From contig JAQGDQ010000206.1 of the NCBI GenBank assembly GCA_030141605.1, positions 145,001 to 209,000 on the forward strand: a DNA stretch of 64,000 bases, given 5' to 3'. A model generated the notes under the pieces. It ran no database searches, was not told the origin of the DNA, and saw only the letters and a program-made list of their open reading frames with translations. The translations under genes were made by a program, and so were the position numbers. This DNA is from Tubiluchus corallicola (lineage: Eukaryota; Priapulida; Priapulimorpha; Priapulimorphida; Tubiluchidae). Below are positions 34,701 through 46,134 of the stretch, piece after piece; positions within the stretch are counted from its first letter, which is position 1, and each line of letters opens with the position of its first letter.

Positions 34701-37700
34701 TACTAGTTCAAGGATGAAAGTTTAGACTGTATAGAGAAATAAACTTGTTTTATAGCTGAAATTTCTTGTGTGGAATTTTAATTTAATATTCTAACAAGAG
34801 AATCAGGGATGAGAATGACAAATTGCAAAAAACTCTGAAACAGGCCGGGAGTTTGGGGGCCGTGCAGGCAGCAACAAATTGCAATTTTATGACCATAGAG
34901 AGCCCCTAAGAGGACTTAAAATATCAGTTACCTTGTTTCATGCATAATTTAAAATACTCAACTATCAAGGATAACCGACACCTAATTGTCTCAAAAACGC
35001 CTAAGTACTGGCCGCTCCTATGCAAAAGTATATAAAAACTGTCTGCAATTGATTCAAATAACTCCGCACAATTGATTCTATATTTTTATACATAGAGATA
35101 TACGCGTGGTTACACTGATGTACTTGATGTAAACAAAGTGACGGCCTGCCAACTAGCGGTCAGCTTGTGAAATAATGTACTGGGTCCGTAAAAATTTTCT
35201 CAACGAATTCACGCGATTTACAATAATGGCACTACTGGTCTTCCAAAAACTCGGAATTCCGCGTATCCGCGGAAAATTCTCATCCCTGGAGAATGTAATA
35301 ATATGACTATTGATAATAATTACAAAACTAATAATTAATAAAAATAAAATTAACAAATCGTAAGATTCACGACATTTTTTCACAAAGTTAATATACGTGC
35401 GAAAATGAAAGTAGCTTTTCGATGCTTGATCATGACCTGCTGCAATGCATCATAATGCCAATAATGTGGAAATATACTTAAAAATTTGTTAGAATTCTGC
35501 CAACGATAGTTCGCTAGTCAGAAAACGCCGTATCGAACAACGCAGAATAAAAATTCTCAAACTTTGTGAGAGCAACATTTTCTGCCAAATTCAGGATTTC
35601 TATTCAGTAAACAAATAAATAAATAAAATAAAAAATAAAGTGCTAAAAAATTATAAAGCATGTGAACTTACACTTTGCGACAATGTGGGCACCTTGCCAG
35701 AGCATTGGTCGTTGTCCTAAACTGTAAACAAAAACAAACAAACACTGGTTACATGATATAACCTTACATCAAATTTTTTTGTAAACAAACAATAAAAATC
35801 AAACTTTATTAAACACTTTATTAGTTTTAACATTGCACATATTTGTAATAAATATAATGTTACTGTTGATGACTTTATTAAGAAATACGACGACACTAAT
35901 ACTGTTATTTTAAGCAAGCCAGTGCTAAATGAAAACGATAATCTAATTAAACAATTTATGAGACATTTCCTTTCCACACAATAACGATTCGAATAATATA
36001 CGTAGGCACACAGTTTCGAAACAACTTTTTATTTTATTATTGTATCATAAATATCTGTTATAAATCGTCGATTTATGACTAATTTGTGACTAATACGTAA
36101 TCGTTTATTTAGCTTTTTATCTCTTGATGTACTAATCTCTTTTATGTAGTGATCGCAATGATGTACATATCAGGGGCGGAATTAGGGGGGGGGGGCGCCC
36201 CCTTGTCAAAATTTGCGCCCCCCCCTGCAAAATCGGACAAATAATTTTTTTGCAGTGAAAATTGCAGTTCGCATGTAATCATTTTCAATATGAATTAGAA
36301 TTAGGTAAAAAAAATGTTTGGTAGCTTCAGTGTATTATTTTCTTAAAACTTGTGTGTGATAAATTTCTGTAAATAACAATTTAGTTAGAGGCACATTAAT
36401 AACGTTAGGTTAACTGAGAGTTAATTTTCTCATTATTGCTTTGTCCGCTACGCCGTCCTACACACATGCTAATTATCGGCCTGCATGCAGTATAAAAGGG
36501 GTTAAAATTGGCTTAACCATTATTTAACCACTTCGGATACCTTGCCCCCCCCCCCCAGAAAATTTTTGCGCCCCCCCTGCTTGCCACATCTAGTTCCGGC
36601 ACTGGTACATATCATGTTGATCGAATATGTTTGATAATACAGTTGAATCTGATTATACCACCCACCGTTATAATGCTAACCTCGCCTACCGCCATCCGCC
36701 AGCGTATCTGCTGTGCCAAAAGTCTATTTTACATGATAAATTTACCTCGTATAATGTCATCCAAGATAAATTACGGTGAACTGTTGCTGAAAAACAGCCA
36801 TTGTGTTACAAAAACAATGACCTCTGGACAGAAAAACAATTATGATGTTTAAATTAAGGTTTAGGCCTTTTTACAGTACCGAAAGTGAATGCTGAGGTTT
36901 TGAGCAAGGAACATGCATTTAAAGAGTGCAAGAATTGCATAACTAAGGTTCAGTACCGAACTGATGTGAATTTAACAGCTTTAAAAACTCAAGGTCAAGT
37001 TATATGCTACGGCTATCTATAGTCTTTATTTTATTTTATTTTATTTTATTTTGTCAGATTTCACAGGCGTCGGATCTGTTCACCTGTGTGTTGCCTTTTG
37101 ACTCGAGTCAAACTTGCCAAATTCCAAATTCTTCCGTAAAGATACGGCATCCGTCAATTCCGTGGGAACTGGATTTCTCCAGACCCAACAAAACTCGCCT
37201 TTTCGATACCGTAAAGGTACGGTATCTACCGGCTACTCATAGAGTAGTCGGATTTCCCCTAGGTATAAACCTTTCACACGTTTGGATGTAAGAACTCGAG
37301 TGGTAACATCCTGCGCAGGAGATGACCTAGGTCTCCCTCCTTTGCCTTCCCAGGAACTTTCTAAACACCATACATGAGCCTCTAATCGCCGAGCGGACTA
37401 GTTTGGCTCTGACGTTCAGAAGACCGAGTGTCTTCAGGAGAACGTCGTTCTCTCCTCCTGCCCATTCCCCACGAAAGCCCACACAGATGCCGTGCGACGA
37501 GGCAGTGGCAGAGCCGCACCGCTGTTTGACGGCATCGAGGATCGGTTCGTACTTCAGGGCTTTGTCCCTGCACCTGGCCCTAAGCGAGTAGATGTTTCCT
37601 GCTGCCGAGATGGTCGGATCGATAACGTACGTATGACCACCTTTGATCGCCAGGATGTCGGGGTGGTACCTTGTTCTGTTGATCTCGAACCAAGGTTTCC

Positions 37701-40700
37701 TGACGACCGTAAAGGCCCTCCCCCTTCAAGGCTTCGGCGAGCACCTCGCACAGTGCATTGTGCCGTCGTGATATGGCATTGTTTACTGTTATGCACTGTT
37801 GAAGTACGTGAACCTGACTCTCTGCATGTCTCCCGCACCTGCGACATCTCCTGATTGCATTGGGTTGTCCTCTCGTGGTGTTAACTCTAACTGGTAGAGA
37901 GTTGGTGATCATCTTGAGAACCAAGATATAATCACGCCCGCTCAGGAGTGTGCTGCTACGTAGGTAATGGGTACTCAGTGGGTCAGCAGACACGGCTGCA
38001 AAACCCTTCCCATGCACTTTATCGTTGAATGTCGATAGATGTTTGCGATCGTTATCCCTTTTTGCACGATTTATGTCTTTTGCGTTACTGTAGGCTTCGA
38101 GGCTCGCTACCCTCTTAGCCCACACAAGCTCCCTATTCCACACTGGAGCAGATGCACTCATGTTCACCAGCGGATCTGGTGAGGCCTGCAATCGGCTGAG
38201 CATCTTGACTTTCATCAAAGGAACATCCTTTTCAAGACAAGAAAATCCCAGCCCTCCCTTCTTCATTGGCATGTAGAAGAATGCATTCGGGACATCCGTC
38301 GCCATATGAAGTATACGTTTTAGGCTTGATCTTATAAGCCTGTCTGCTCCCTTGAGGCCATTCATATGAACCTCACATATACGGAAGTGGTATGTCAGAC
38401 GCGGAATCACATATTGTCTGATCATATCCACCTTTTGTTGAGGTTTGAGTGGTGCCCCTTCCACTCTTATAAGCCATGCTTTAAGGGACTTGGTGTCCAT
38501 GGTGGGTCGTCCCTTAGCAGTCATAGGAATTCCTAGGTATTTGTATGCATCACTGACTCCCAGCATTGGAATAGGAGTCTGGCTGATCTCCCATTAATGT
38601 TCAGTAATGTTACATTGGGAGCATTGAGTGGGTGGGTCGCATGGCTACATATTTCTCTTATCAGCAGTAGGCTAATCGCTTATATTAATATTCTTGGTAT
38701 ATTTATATATATATATATAAGATTCGAGGCTACAGCTTTGACGAGGGCACCATTTGCGGCGATCTATATATCAAACGAAAGGTCTTGATCTAGTGTCGTG
38801 CCATTGATGGTTTATTTTTCGAATTGGGCCCACCGCGAGGAAGGGGAGGGGGGCAAAAATTAATCAGTATTTCACAAAATTGATTTTCCAGGTTGTGTTA
38901 AGTAAACGTTTTACAATGTACCACCATAGAACTACACCTGCATTGTTAATACAGCAACAATATACAGTATAAAACACAGGTATTCTTGTAGGCATAATAA
39001 TATTATATTATTTATCACATGTTAAAATTAACTAGGAAACAAAATAGAGGCTACACATCAGAATGGCTTTTTGATAATTAATGAACCTCGTCTTACCGCC
39101 AACCCAGTTCTAGCCGCATACTTAGTAGCGTCCCAGACCTGGTGTGGTAACGAGGTTTGACTGTAATAGGAGCATTAAATTATGAGTTTTTACACATTTT
39201 ATAATTGTAACAATTAAAAAGGCCTAAATCGGAAACACCACAGCACAACGGTTCTACGAATGTGAACAAACCTTTACGTACCAAAAATGTTTGTAAGCAA
39301 TGAGCACAAACAACTCGACACTGACCAGTACTGACCGGACTCGTGACAGGAGTGGGAACTGGCACTGGCCCGAGATTGATGATTCGTTTGCTGTAAAACA
39401 GATGAAAGTCGGTATAATTTTTTTAACATAAGATGTAGGTGCTGCCATCTGTCTGTGTCGATAGAAAAACTAAACATCAGCGAACCTGCGCAAGAGCATT
39501 TCAAAGCTTATTTAGCGCAATGCACCTGACTGAGATGGATGCCACATTTGATGTAAAACAGATAAACTCATCACATAACATATGTCTACAAGTGCTGCAC
39601 TCTATGTTGAAACTTATAATATTTTAATTAATTCAAATTATATTTACAGAAAAACAAGTAACTGCGTTAAAATGAAATCGTTATGTAAATTATAGTGTAA
39701 AATATGTATAAATTTTAAATTTGTTCTTAATACGTGTTGTGAAACTTAAAATTGTGGTTTTGATGTATATATGTAAAAGTTATGTAAAAGTTAGCAAACT
39801 GAAACACTACTAGTAGAGTATGCATGTACAAAATTGGCATTATGTATAATATTGTTATCGTAAATAGCTATATTTTGTAAACGAATCCCTGCAAATAGAG
39901 GGGAAACAATGTATTTATTGTTTAATAAAAAGACTTTATAATAATAATAATAATATGTTAACACCACCACTTGACAAAACTAATGGTAAACAAGCCTTAA
40001 AATAATAATACGAGCAAGGATACTTCAAAGCTTGATTAGCTAGCATCAACAATCTGTAATCATTTACTAATTTAATGAAAATTTATCATTGCCGTATTAA
40101 TAGCATTAATGTACAACAGCACAGTCTCCTTTAAGAAAAATAATTAAATTGTAGTTAATCAAATATTAAATAATAATTAATAATTACGATAACAGTCAAA
40201 AGTAAAAAACGTCAGTAATGAAGATCTCAAAATCAATATGGTGTATGAAACCACCTAGCCAACTATCCATTCACAAACCAGTCTCCCATTGCTTAACTTT
40301 GGTTAATAAGCACACATCATGACTACTGGGCTATTAACTTCTGACGTACATTCGCGCCACACCGACCTTCGCTAGACTCACATTAATGCAAAGGAAAAGT
40401 AATACATTAAGATTCTCAATGACTGAATTTAAAATTCAAATAAATTATAGCAATCAATTTCAAATTTGAAAGAACAGGTTCATACCATGAAGGTCTTGGG
40501 CACGCGATGCGCTGAGATGTAGTCTTGCAGATGAGGAGGCAATTGCAAGGACACCTCACGTACTTCTTCCCCGGGGGAGCATTCCGAATTGGCTAGAAAA
40601 ATGAAAGATAGACAGTTATCCTCTCATCATGAAAATGCCTAAAATGACAATTCAATTTTGCTACTCATTAATCATAGTGACAGAATGAAAACTGAATTTA

Positions 40701-43700
40701 TGTATGCACGCGCGACAATCACCACAGAGTGGGTAGCAAAGCAAAGTAAACGATGAGGACTTTCGGATTTTGATTACTGGTTTCTGACTAACTTTCTAAA
40801 TAGATGCGCAGTCAGGTAAGCAACACAAGAAATGGTCATCTCTCCAGTTACTACCTTAGAATTAAGAAAAACACAAATACATCTAGTTTTAACCCAGAAA
40901 ACTATGTAAAGTGCATAGCAAACTAGTAGTATAAAAGTAGTAGTATAAAAAATATACATACTACTAGTATATATATATATATATATTATATATATACTAC
41001 TAAACTAGTAGTATAAAAGAGTATATACTAGTAGTATAAAAAAGTACAACTAGTACAAACTAGTATAAAAGATTGGATTGTAAAAATTTCCAGTGGAAGA
41101 CAGATTCACCACTTCAAGAACGAAAAAAGTATGATTATTGCAGTAGGTCTGGCACTGTACAAACAGGATAGCATTTAAAGAAGCAGTAAAAAATGGAAAT
41201 GCAGATTTTTGATAAGGAGCAGTAGATATTAAGAAATGACAGACCAGATAAGGTAAAAAGTTTATGTAAGTGTGTGTTTTAATCATTTTAATCTCATTTT
41301 TCTAATGATACAATTTGTTTTTCAAATTCTTATCGCTTTTTTACAAGAAGTGAGTCAAGAAACTCAGTCTCACTGGGATACAATTCCAGTGATTGAACAC
41401 CTTTAATAATGGTGTGTATAAGAGCTGTGAGCAGTGGCAATATGGGATATCTTTATTTAAAATTATATGCTTTTTTATGGTTGTGTCAGATTTGTGACTT
41501 TTGTCTATTCTTTTCAGTTTTTTCCATATAAGGGAGGGGCACTTTTTTCTCGACATCTTATACGCTAAGGTTGTAACGATACACCTAGGTCATGATATGA
41601 TACATATCATGATACAAACCTCACAATACGATGCGTATCACAATACACCTGGGTTAACGTTTGCAGTTTTATGCAAAAAATAAATTACGCAGTTGATAAA
41701 TGCTATTAAGCATATTTTATCAATCAACTGTTTTAGCATGATTGCTGCAAGCTAAAATGACTCGACAACCTATTTGTTTTTTCTCTATTAGTGTTCCCTC
41801 GCTGGTTCGCGGTTCGTTTATCACAGACTCGCTAATTCCGCGGGTTTTCAACAATGTTAAGGCAAAATATTTATCGCAGTATTTTCGCTGTTTTGCGGGT
41901 TTTTGCGGTACTCTGTCTAAAGTATTTTTGCACCTGCGTAGTACGTATTGTACAGTAAATGTGAAGTGAATGAAGACGTGAAAGATCTGCTTGACATAAA
42001 ACATTTAAGTAAAGTTTTTTAAAAGGCACATGTACAGTATGAGAAAAATTATTAAAGGAAGGGGAAAGGGTTATGTATAATTATAAGAGTGTGGGGAGGG
42101 TTTACAAAGACTTAAAATAATGTATAACTACTAAAATAAGTATAGCGTCCCCCTACTTCGCGGAAATTCACTTATCGCGGGTGGGCCTGGAACGGAACAC
42201 CCGCGATAAGTGAGGGAACACTGTACTTCTATAGCCTAGTGTCAAGGCTAGTGTTTGCATTGTAAGCTACCAGAAAAGCAAAACACATCAATATTCCATG
42301 TTTAAAAGTCGCTTGTGCATTTTCTAGTGCACTTTTGCCATTTTATAAATTCTTATGTAAACAATGTAATTATCCTACTACAGAATAAAGATTGTGTAGG
42401 CTATTGTTTGCATTGTAAGTTACCAGAAAAGCAAAACACATCAATATTTTACGTTTAAAAGTTGCTTGTACATTTTCTGGTTCACTTTTTTGCCATTTGA
42501 CAAGTTTATATGTAAACAACGCAGTTATCCTACTACAGATTAAACACCTTGCGATTTCAACTGCTTTGACTGCTAGCAGTACCTGTGTCAAGTCAACAAC
42601 TGCTTACTGCGCAAATTGTTACGTATCTACAGTACACTCTACGGCTGCAGTTTGAATCATTTCATATCGTTTTTATCACCATACTGTCAAGCGCGTGCTA
42701 ATTTGCCAAATGCAATTGACTTAGATTATAACAACATAACATAACATAATCTTTTATTTATCTTGCAATACACAAACAGTTATAATACAAATAATTTGAA
42801 AAAGAATTTGTGTAGAAAGGGCAGCGAAAGACCAGCTGGTCATCTAGTCAGCTGCCCTTTGGTTAGTGAAGAACATTTTTAAAAGCGCTGTGCTACAGTG
42901 TATTAGTGTCAGTACTGCCTGTAGTTAGGATTTTTAAATTCTTACAAATGACATTAAATTGATTTATTTATAACGTGTTAATACAATCCATACGCAGTAA
43001 TAATAAGTGTGTAATAAAAAATCAAACAAAAACTGAAAATAAAAATCTGACAACGGAAATATAAGAAGAATGACAACTGAAATATACTTCATGATACAAG
43101 CATAATTGTTGACAGTCATAAAAATAAATTATCAACACAGGTGCAATTTGGCAATAAAAGACATCACGATGCAATGATATATCAATATATCATTACAAAC
43201 CCACTACACGTTATTATTACAATACTCACAGTCGCTTCATTACAACTCGAACACTTCACCACATGTTGATGAGTCTTTCCGTCTATATCTATGGTCGACC
43301 GACATACTCGGCATATCACTGTGGGCTGGCCATTGCTATCAGGTGACGTGACAGGTGGAACCTCATCAGTGCCTGCAACAAACACAACTGAATAAAATTT
43401 TGGCAAGCAGCATCTGTCAGTGGCGCTACAACAATACAATTATCTAAAATACATAACGATTAAAGCACGAGAAAACCCTCCACTCGCATGAAGCTTAAAA
43501 AATCCGTCTTGAAATTTTATACCACTTACACACTGCCTTTTTGCATATTAGACGTGCGTAGGCAAAATGCGCTGTATAAAATATGTAAATTTAAACTCCC
43601 ATGATGACCATTAGGCACAGCTATTTTAACACTAAATCACCTGAAACAAGTTTAAAGGAAAACCGGATGATTGTGTAAACACAAGTTCAGAATAAAGAAT

Positions 43701-45991
43701 GCTCTAAAATATTGAAAACTACAATAGCTTTTTTTAAATCAAAGCTTAGATTAAATAATAATTACCTCAGACACTCAAATTTCATCGGACTTTTAAAGCT
43801 ACGAGTGGCTCAATGAATCTACTAAGATTGGCAACGGCGCCTTTTTGTCATATTCGCGTGGGCGATAAATAGAAGGCGGTACCGTGATAACCATGATCAT
43901 GAACTGCAGTGTTAGTTTCTGATCTCATATGATGTAAAGCCCATTTCTCGTGACATCATGCATTTAAACAGTACTGTAACACTTATGCAAATGTGCTTGA
44001 TGCACAAAGGAAAATGCCCACCATTGCACAAACTGTGGTTAGTTTCTGACGTAAGCAATAGCTGCTTTCGTTGCCGTTAATTAACTTTCTAAACTAATTA
44101 TTCAAATATAAGGAACAATTGTTAACTTTTATAGGCAAGAAAATGTATATTTTGGACAGTAAATTAAAATGAGATTGAGTCTAAACAATCGTCCGGTCTT
44201 CCTTTAAATAACATTTCCACAGAGTTTGAAACAGTAATAAGCGCATTCGTAGCATACTTCACTCTTTACTAATTAAGCAAACGTATGGATTACTGTATCT
44301 TCTCAATAACACGTCAGTGGTGCACGCTGCGATGCAGTGCTGTTTTACCAGTTTGCACGAACATTTCAAATCAGTAAAAATTTTCTTTTCTAGATGCACG
44401 AGTCCTTGAAAAATGTAAGAGTAATGTTAAGTTTATATAACTTTATGTAGAAAGTTTTTTGGGATATACATTAAAATTGAATTTTCTCCCCTTTAAGGTT
44501 TTTTTAATGTTTAATCAGCTATAGATTATCAATCACCACTGTTAGACATAGAGTTCCTATGTAGCTTGTGGCTCACATCAGCAAACTCCTCAGCTCTCAC
44601 GGTTTTACCACAAGTATCACAATTTTAACTCATTTCTTTCACAGTACACATTTGTTTTCTCAAGGTAAACAAAAAGATCAATAAATTTGGATAATAGTGA
44701 CAAAACTAAAAGAAATAGGAAAATTTTCTTCTGTGAATCAATTTAGAATGCCACCACATCCAAACAGCCTCTTTAATAAGCTTATTTTGCATGGAAAACA
44801 ACCCTGATTAATAACCAAATTTACCAAATGCTTTCAAAGGAGCTTACAGCTCTCCACACAATTTAAATACCCTAACCTATCCCTAACCCTAACCCTAAGC
44901 CAACTCCAAACCCTAACTCTAATCAGCTTCACAAACTAGTTACATATATGTGAGGGATTGTAAACTTTAGCCAATACGTTTACCAAAACTGTTTTACCGT
45001 ATAACTGCACCAGTTTAACTTTTTTCTAGAGAAAGACTTAGTGCCAAACAGTAATCATAATTCATGACTTACTTTTATATTTACGGCATAAAAAATTCTA
45101 GGTTTGGTTCCTCATAGGATTGAGAAGTCTGTGCCAGGTTAAAAAGACGTTGAATATTTGTGGTGCACTGCTACCTGTATTTCTTATCAACTTTGGCTAA
45201 AAACTCTGGCCAATATTGGGCTTACTAATTTACTTTTTTGACATTACTTTTGAGCTATCAGGACAACAATTCACTCGGAAAATAAATTAGTACAGCAAGC
45301 ATTCTTTTTCAGCACGTGTTGTACGTATAGTTTACCCAAAGAGACAATATACCGTAATGCTGAATTTCGTAATGGCGAAAACTGAGACTCCATTTTTTCC
45401 AGAGCAACAACTGTTAGTTTTGTCAAAACTAGTTTTAAAGGTCAATAGCTTGGTACCAATTATGTGAATGAGGAGTGTTTTAAGCTCTCCTACTTCTAGC
45501 TACTTTTTACATGCAAATAAATCAGTGGCAAATATTTGCTAGCTGCAAACACTACATCGTTAATCATGTTAACGCATCGATACAACTAAGTACCATGGAT
45601 TTAATGTTCTATAATTCTGAGAGTCGTAGTAAATTACTATGTTTAATTTACTATTGTTCTAAATCATGACGCACATCGTAAAAACGGTCATTATTGTCAG
45701 ACAATAGGCCTACATTATCCAAATCACTGACTGTTTACTCATACAGACTTTACTAATAAAAAATAAAACAGATTTGCTTATACCTGAAACGGGCAAACTT
45801 TTTTCTCCTGCACTCTCTGTCTGAGATGCATTTTGCAACAAAGGTGCTCTTTCATTCACATTTTCAGCATCTTCTTGTTCTTGCTCCATACTTTTGTCTC
45901 TCGATTTGTGGCTCCCTCTAACAGGCACCGGTGTGATTACTGGTCCTGTCAACTGCTGCACCCTGTTGGTGGCAGCTAAGTCTTCATTCAT
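31718..45991 (-). CDS. PIP4P: TMEM55/PIP4P-type phosphatidylinositol-4,5-bisphosphate 4-phosphatase, complete
   Basis: Eight exons join in phase: 45991-45784, 43372-43230, 40592-40486, 39390-39282, 35721-35672, 33766-33676, 33172-33124 and 31803-31718. The product is 280 residues, close to the vertebrate size. The family is reported to remove the 4-phosphate of PI(4,5)P2 on late endosomes and lysosomes. Visible marks are an N-terminal acidic dileucine ERAPLL (lysosomal sorting), [47 protein letters not shown], and [13 protein letters not shown] and ARCPHC complete the zinc-ribbon-like cysteine pairs. The catalytic CX5R motif is CKTTSQR. Two C-terminal membrane helices follow ([18 protein letters not shown] and the stretch before [10 protein letters not shown]). 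A proline/valine-rich insert ([14 protein letters not shown]) replaces the usual linker before VVCAHC. Introns carry many transposons. Whether it corresponds to vertebrate TMEM55A or B cannot be told. Confidence 0.93.
31990..32262. mobile_element. Degenerate relative of the 3134-3554 hAT-like MITE
   Basis: It contains gaagtcgaatcgatccgaac, tcggaatcgaattcaaattc and ttcgattcgaacattc in the order of the intact element. The family's internal words taataatttgtttaaa and cagaaatcacagctaaatt also occur. It lies in the last TMEM55 intron. Confidence 0.6.
32358..33040. repeat. 40-bp minisatellite in the last TMEM55 intron
   Basis: About 17 units, nearly all exactly 40 bp, with consensus beginning gaaaactggtaagctgcata and continuing actgccacga plus a variable cacaagcaa. 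The unit is not a multiple of three, so any frame passes through all three registers. The long minus-strand frames (QLTSFLAC and similar) are artefacts. Each unit contains ggtaagc on the strand opposite the gene, and ggcag after a T-rich stretch on the gene strand. Confidence 0.95.
33290..33610. repeat. Interspersed repeat, relative of 47690-47955 and 46800-47050
   Basis: Shared words in order are atgttagaaa, caatttaaagtc, cattttgaacgaaaa, actgtacagtgtaa-like, ttactattatcaattacaaa and aacgttaaatgag. The copy lies in TMEM55 intron 6. Confidence 0.7.
34529..34592 (+). mobile_element. Retrotransposon 3' tail (family of 39886-39957)
   Basis: The words ccctgcaaatagacgg, tattgtatca and aataaagatt, ending in taataattaataataat, match the tail at 39886-39957. 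It looks like the 3' end of a 5'-truncated LINE or related retroposon. The 5' limit was not located. Confidence 0.5.
34804..35288. mobile_element. MITE with cagggatgagaat ends
   Basis: The ends cagggatgagaat and attctcatccctg are inverted copies, flanked by the 6-bp repeat gagaat at 34798-34803 and 35289-35294. The interior word cctaattgtctcaaaaacg also occurs near 29840, indicating a related copy there. The 6-bp flank is shorter than the 8 bp usual for hAT, so the superfamily is uncertain. Confidence 0.75.
36171..36604. mobile_element. hAT-like MITE with G/C homopolymer ends
   Basis: The left end reads caggggcggaattag and then a run of ten or more G. The right end has long C runs and finishes ctagttccggcactg, its inverse. 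An exact 8-bp duplication, gtacatat, flanks it at 36163-36170 and 36605-36612. No transposase frame is present. Confidence 0.9.
36640..39163. mobile_element. Possible pogo-like element hosting a retrotransposon insertion
   Basis: The left end reads cagttgaatctgattatacc after TA. The right end inverts to cagtcaaacctcgttaccac, with TA after it at 39164-39165. The inverted repeats are only moderately alike. The 2.5-kb length is largely explained by the R2-like insertion at 37020-38640. Both ends could instead be unrelated elements. Confidence 0.45.
37020..38640 (-). mobile_element. R2-like non-LTR retrotransposon, 5'-truncated and frameshifted
   Basis: The minus strand encodes the end of a reverse transcriptase and the following domains. 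YKYLGIPM at the start of the frame ending 37580 belongs to the RT/thumb region. [18 protein letters not shown] is a CX2CX8HX4C zinc knuckle. [20 protein letters not shown] (about 37610-37665) is the PD-D core of a restriction-like endonuclease, in a different frame that stops at 37327. The two frames meet near a G-rich run around 37725, so a small indel broke the gene. A stop closes the frame upstream near 38597, while similar-looking sequence continues in another frame to about 38640. The 3' end is an (AAAAT)n tail at 37022-37056. R2-type elements usually sit in 28S rDNA; this one does not. Confidence 0.8.
39886..39957 (+). mobile_element. Retrotransposon 3' tail (family of 34529-34592)
   Basis: It reads ccctgcaaatagaggg, then tgtatttattgtttaataaa, and ends in an (AAT)n run. 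It has the same order of words as the tail at 34529-34592. Sequence before it (from about 39640) may belong to the same element. Confidence 0.5.
40925..41075. repeat. AT-rich palindromic repeat cluster (actagtagtataaaa)
   Basis: Copies of actagtagtataaaa and its inverse surround an (AT)n core at about 40968-40998. The region is strongly self-complementary and may form a cruciform or be prone to length change. Confidence 0.75.
41789..42223. mobile_element. Pogo-like MITE with gtgttccctcgct ends
   Basis: The left end reads gtgttccctcgctggttcgc and the right end inverts to cagtgttccctcacttatcg, with TA at 42224-42225. The left terminal bases are mutated. It carries no transposase. Confidence 0.75.
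42253..42547. repeat. Two-copy direct repeat of about 145 bp
   Basis: gtttgcattgtaagctacca and then gaaaagcaaaacacatcaat occur in the first copy and again about 147 bp later. Both copies end in ttatcctactacaga. The copies differ at scattered positions, so the duplication is not recent. Confidence 0.8.
43656..44204. mobile_element. TTAA-flanked MITE (piggyBac-like), copy 1
   Basis: TTAA flanks both ends (43652-43655 and 44205-44208). The termini aggaaaaccggatgattgt and acaatcgtccggtcttcct are inverted copies. It is closely similar to the element at 55260-55797 over its length. TTAA targets point to the piggyBac group. No transposase is encoded. Confidence 0.85.
44873..44932. repeat. Short interstitial telomere-like repeat
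   Basis: Four to five degenerate ccctaa units (for example tccctaaccctaaccctaag) lie in TMEM55 intron 1. This is the animal telomere word, but unique sequence flanks it on both sides. Confidence 0.7.
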
Positions 45992-46134
45992 TCATTTATT
46001 CATTCAGTAAGTTTTTAACTAATTTATTTTACTATCTTACGTTAAGTCGTTTCATAATTTAGATAAATGATAGCTTATTTACAGTTTTCGTCATTTTTGC
46101 AATTTTGAATCAGTATCTTACGTAGTGGGTACTA
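45992..46134. promoter_or_regulatory. Candidate bidirectional promoter between TMEM55 and the coiled-coil gene
   Basis: Only 143 bp separate the two divergent start codons. The interval is AT-rich with no evident TATA box or CpG island. At least the coding starts share one regulatory interval, unless either gene has an upstream non-coding exon. Confidence 0.6.

Larger units (their letters stand above)
41567..43203. mobile_element. Possible hAT-like element with ggttgtaacgata ends
   Basis: The left end aaggttgtaacgatacac and the right end atatatcattacaaaccc are inverted versions of one another. Both are followed inward by tatcatgata-like words. No clean target duplication was found and a pogo-like MITE has inserted within it. 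The right end stops 27 bp from TMEM55 exon 2. Confidence 0.4.

Noticed and set aside
37403-37854. Plus-strand frames of 62 and 120 residues
   Set aside because: Antisense shadows of the R2-like endonuclease region.
44873-44932. Chromosome end
   Set aside because: Only a few degenerate telomere words, with gene sequence on both sides.
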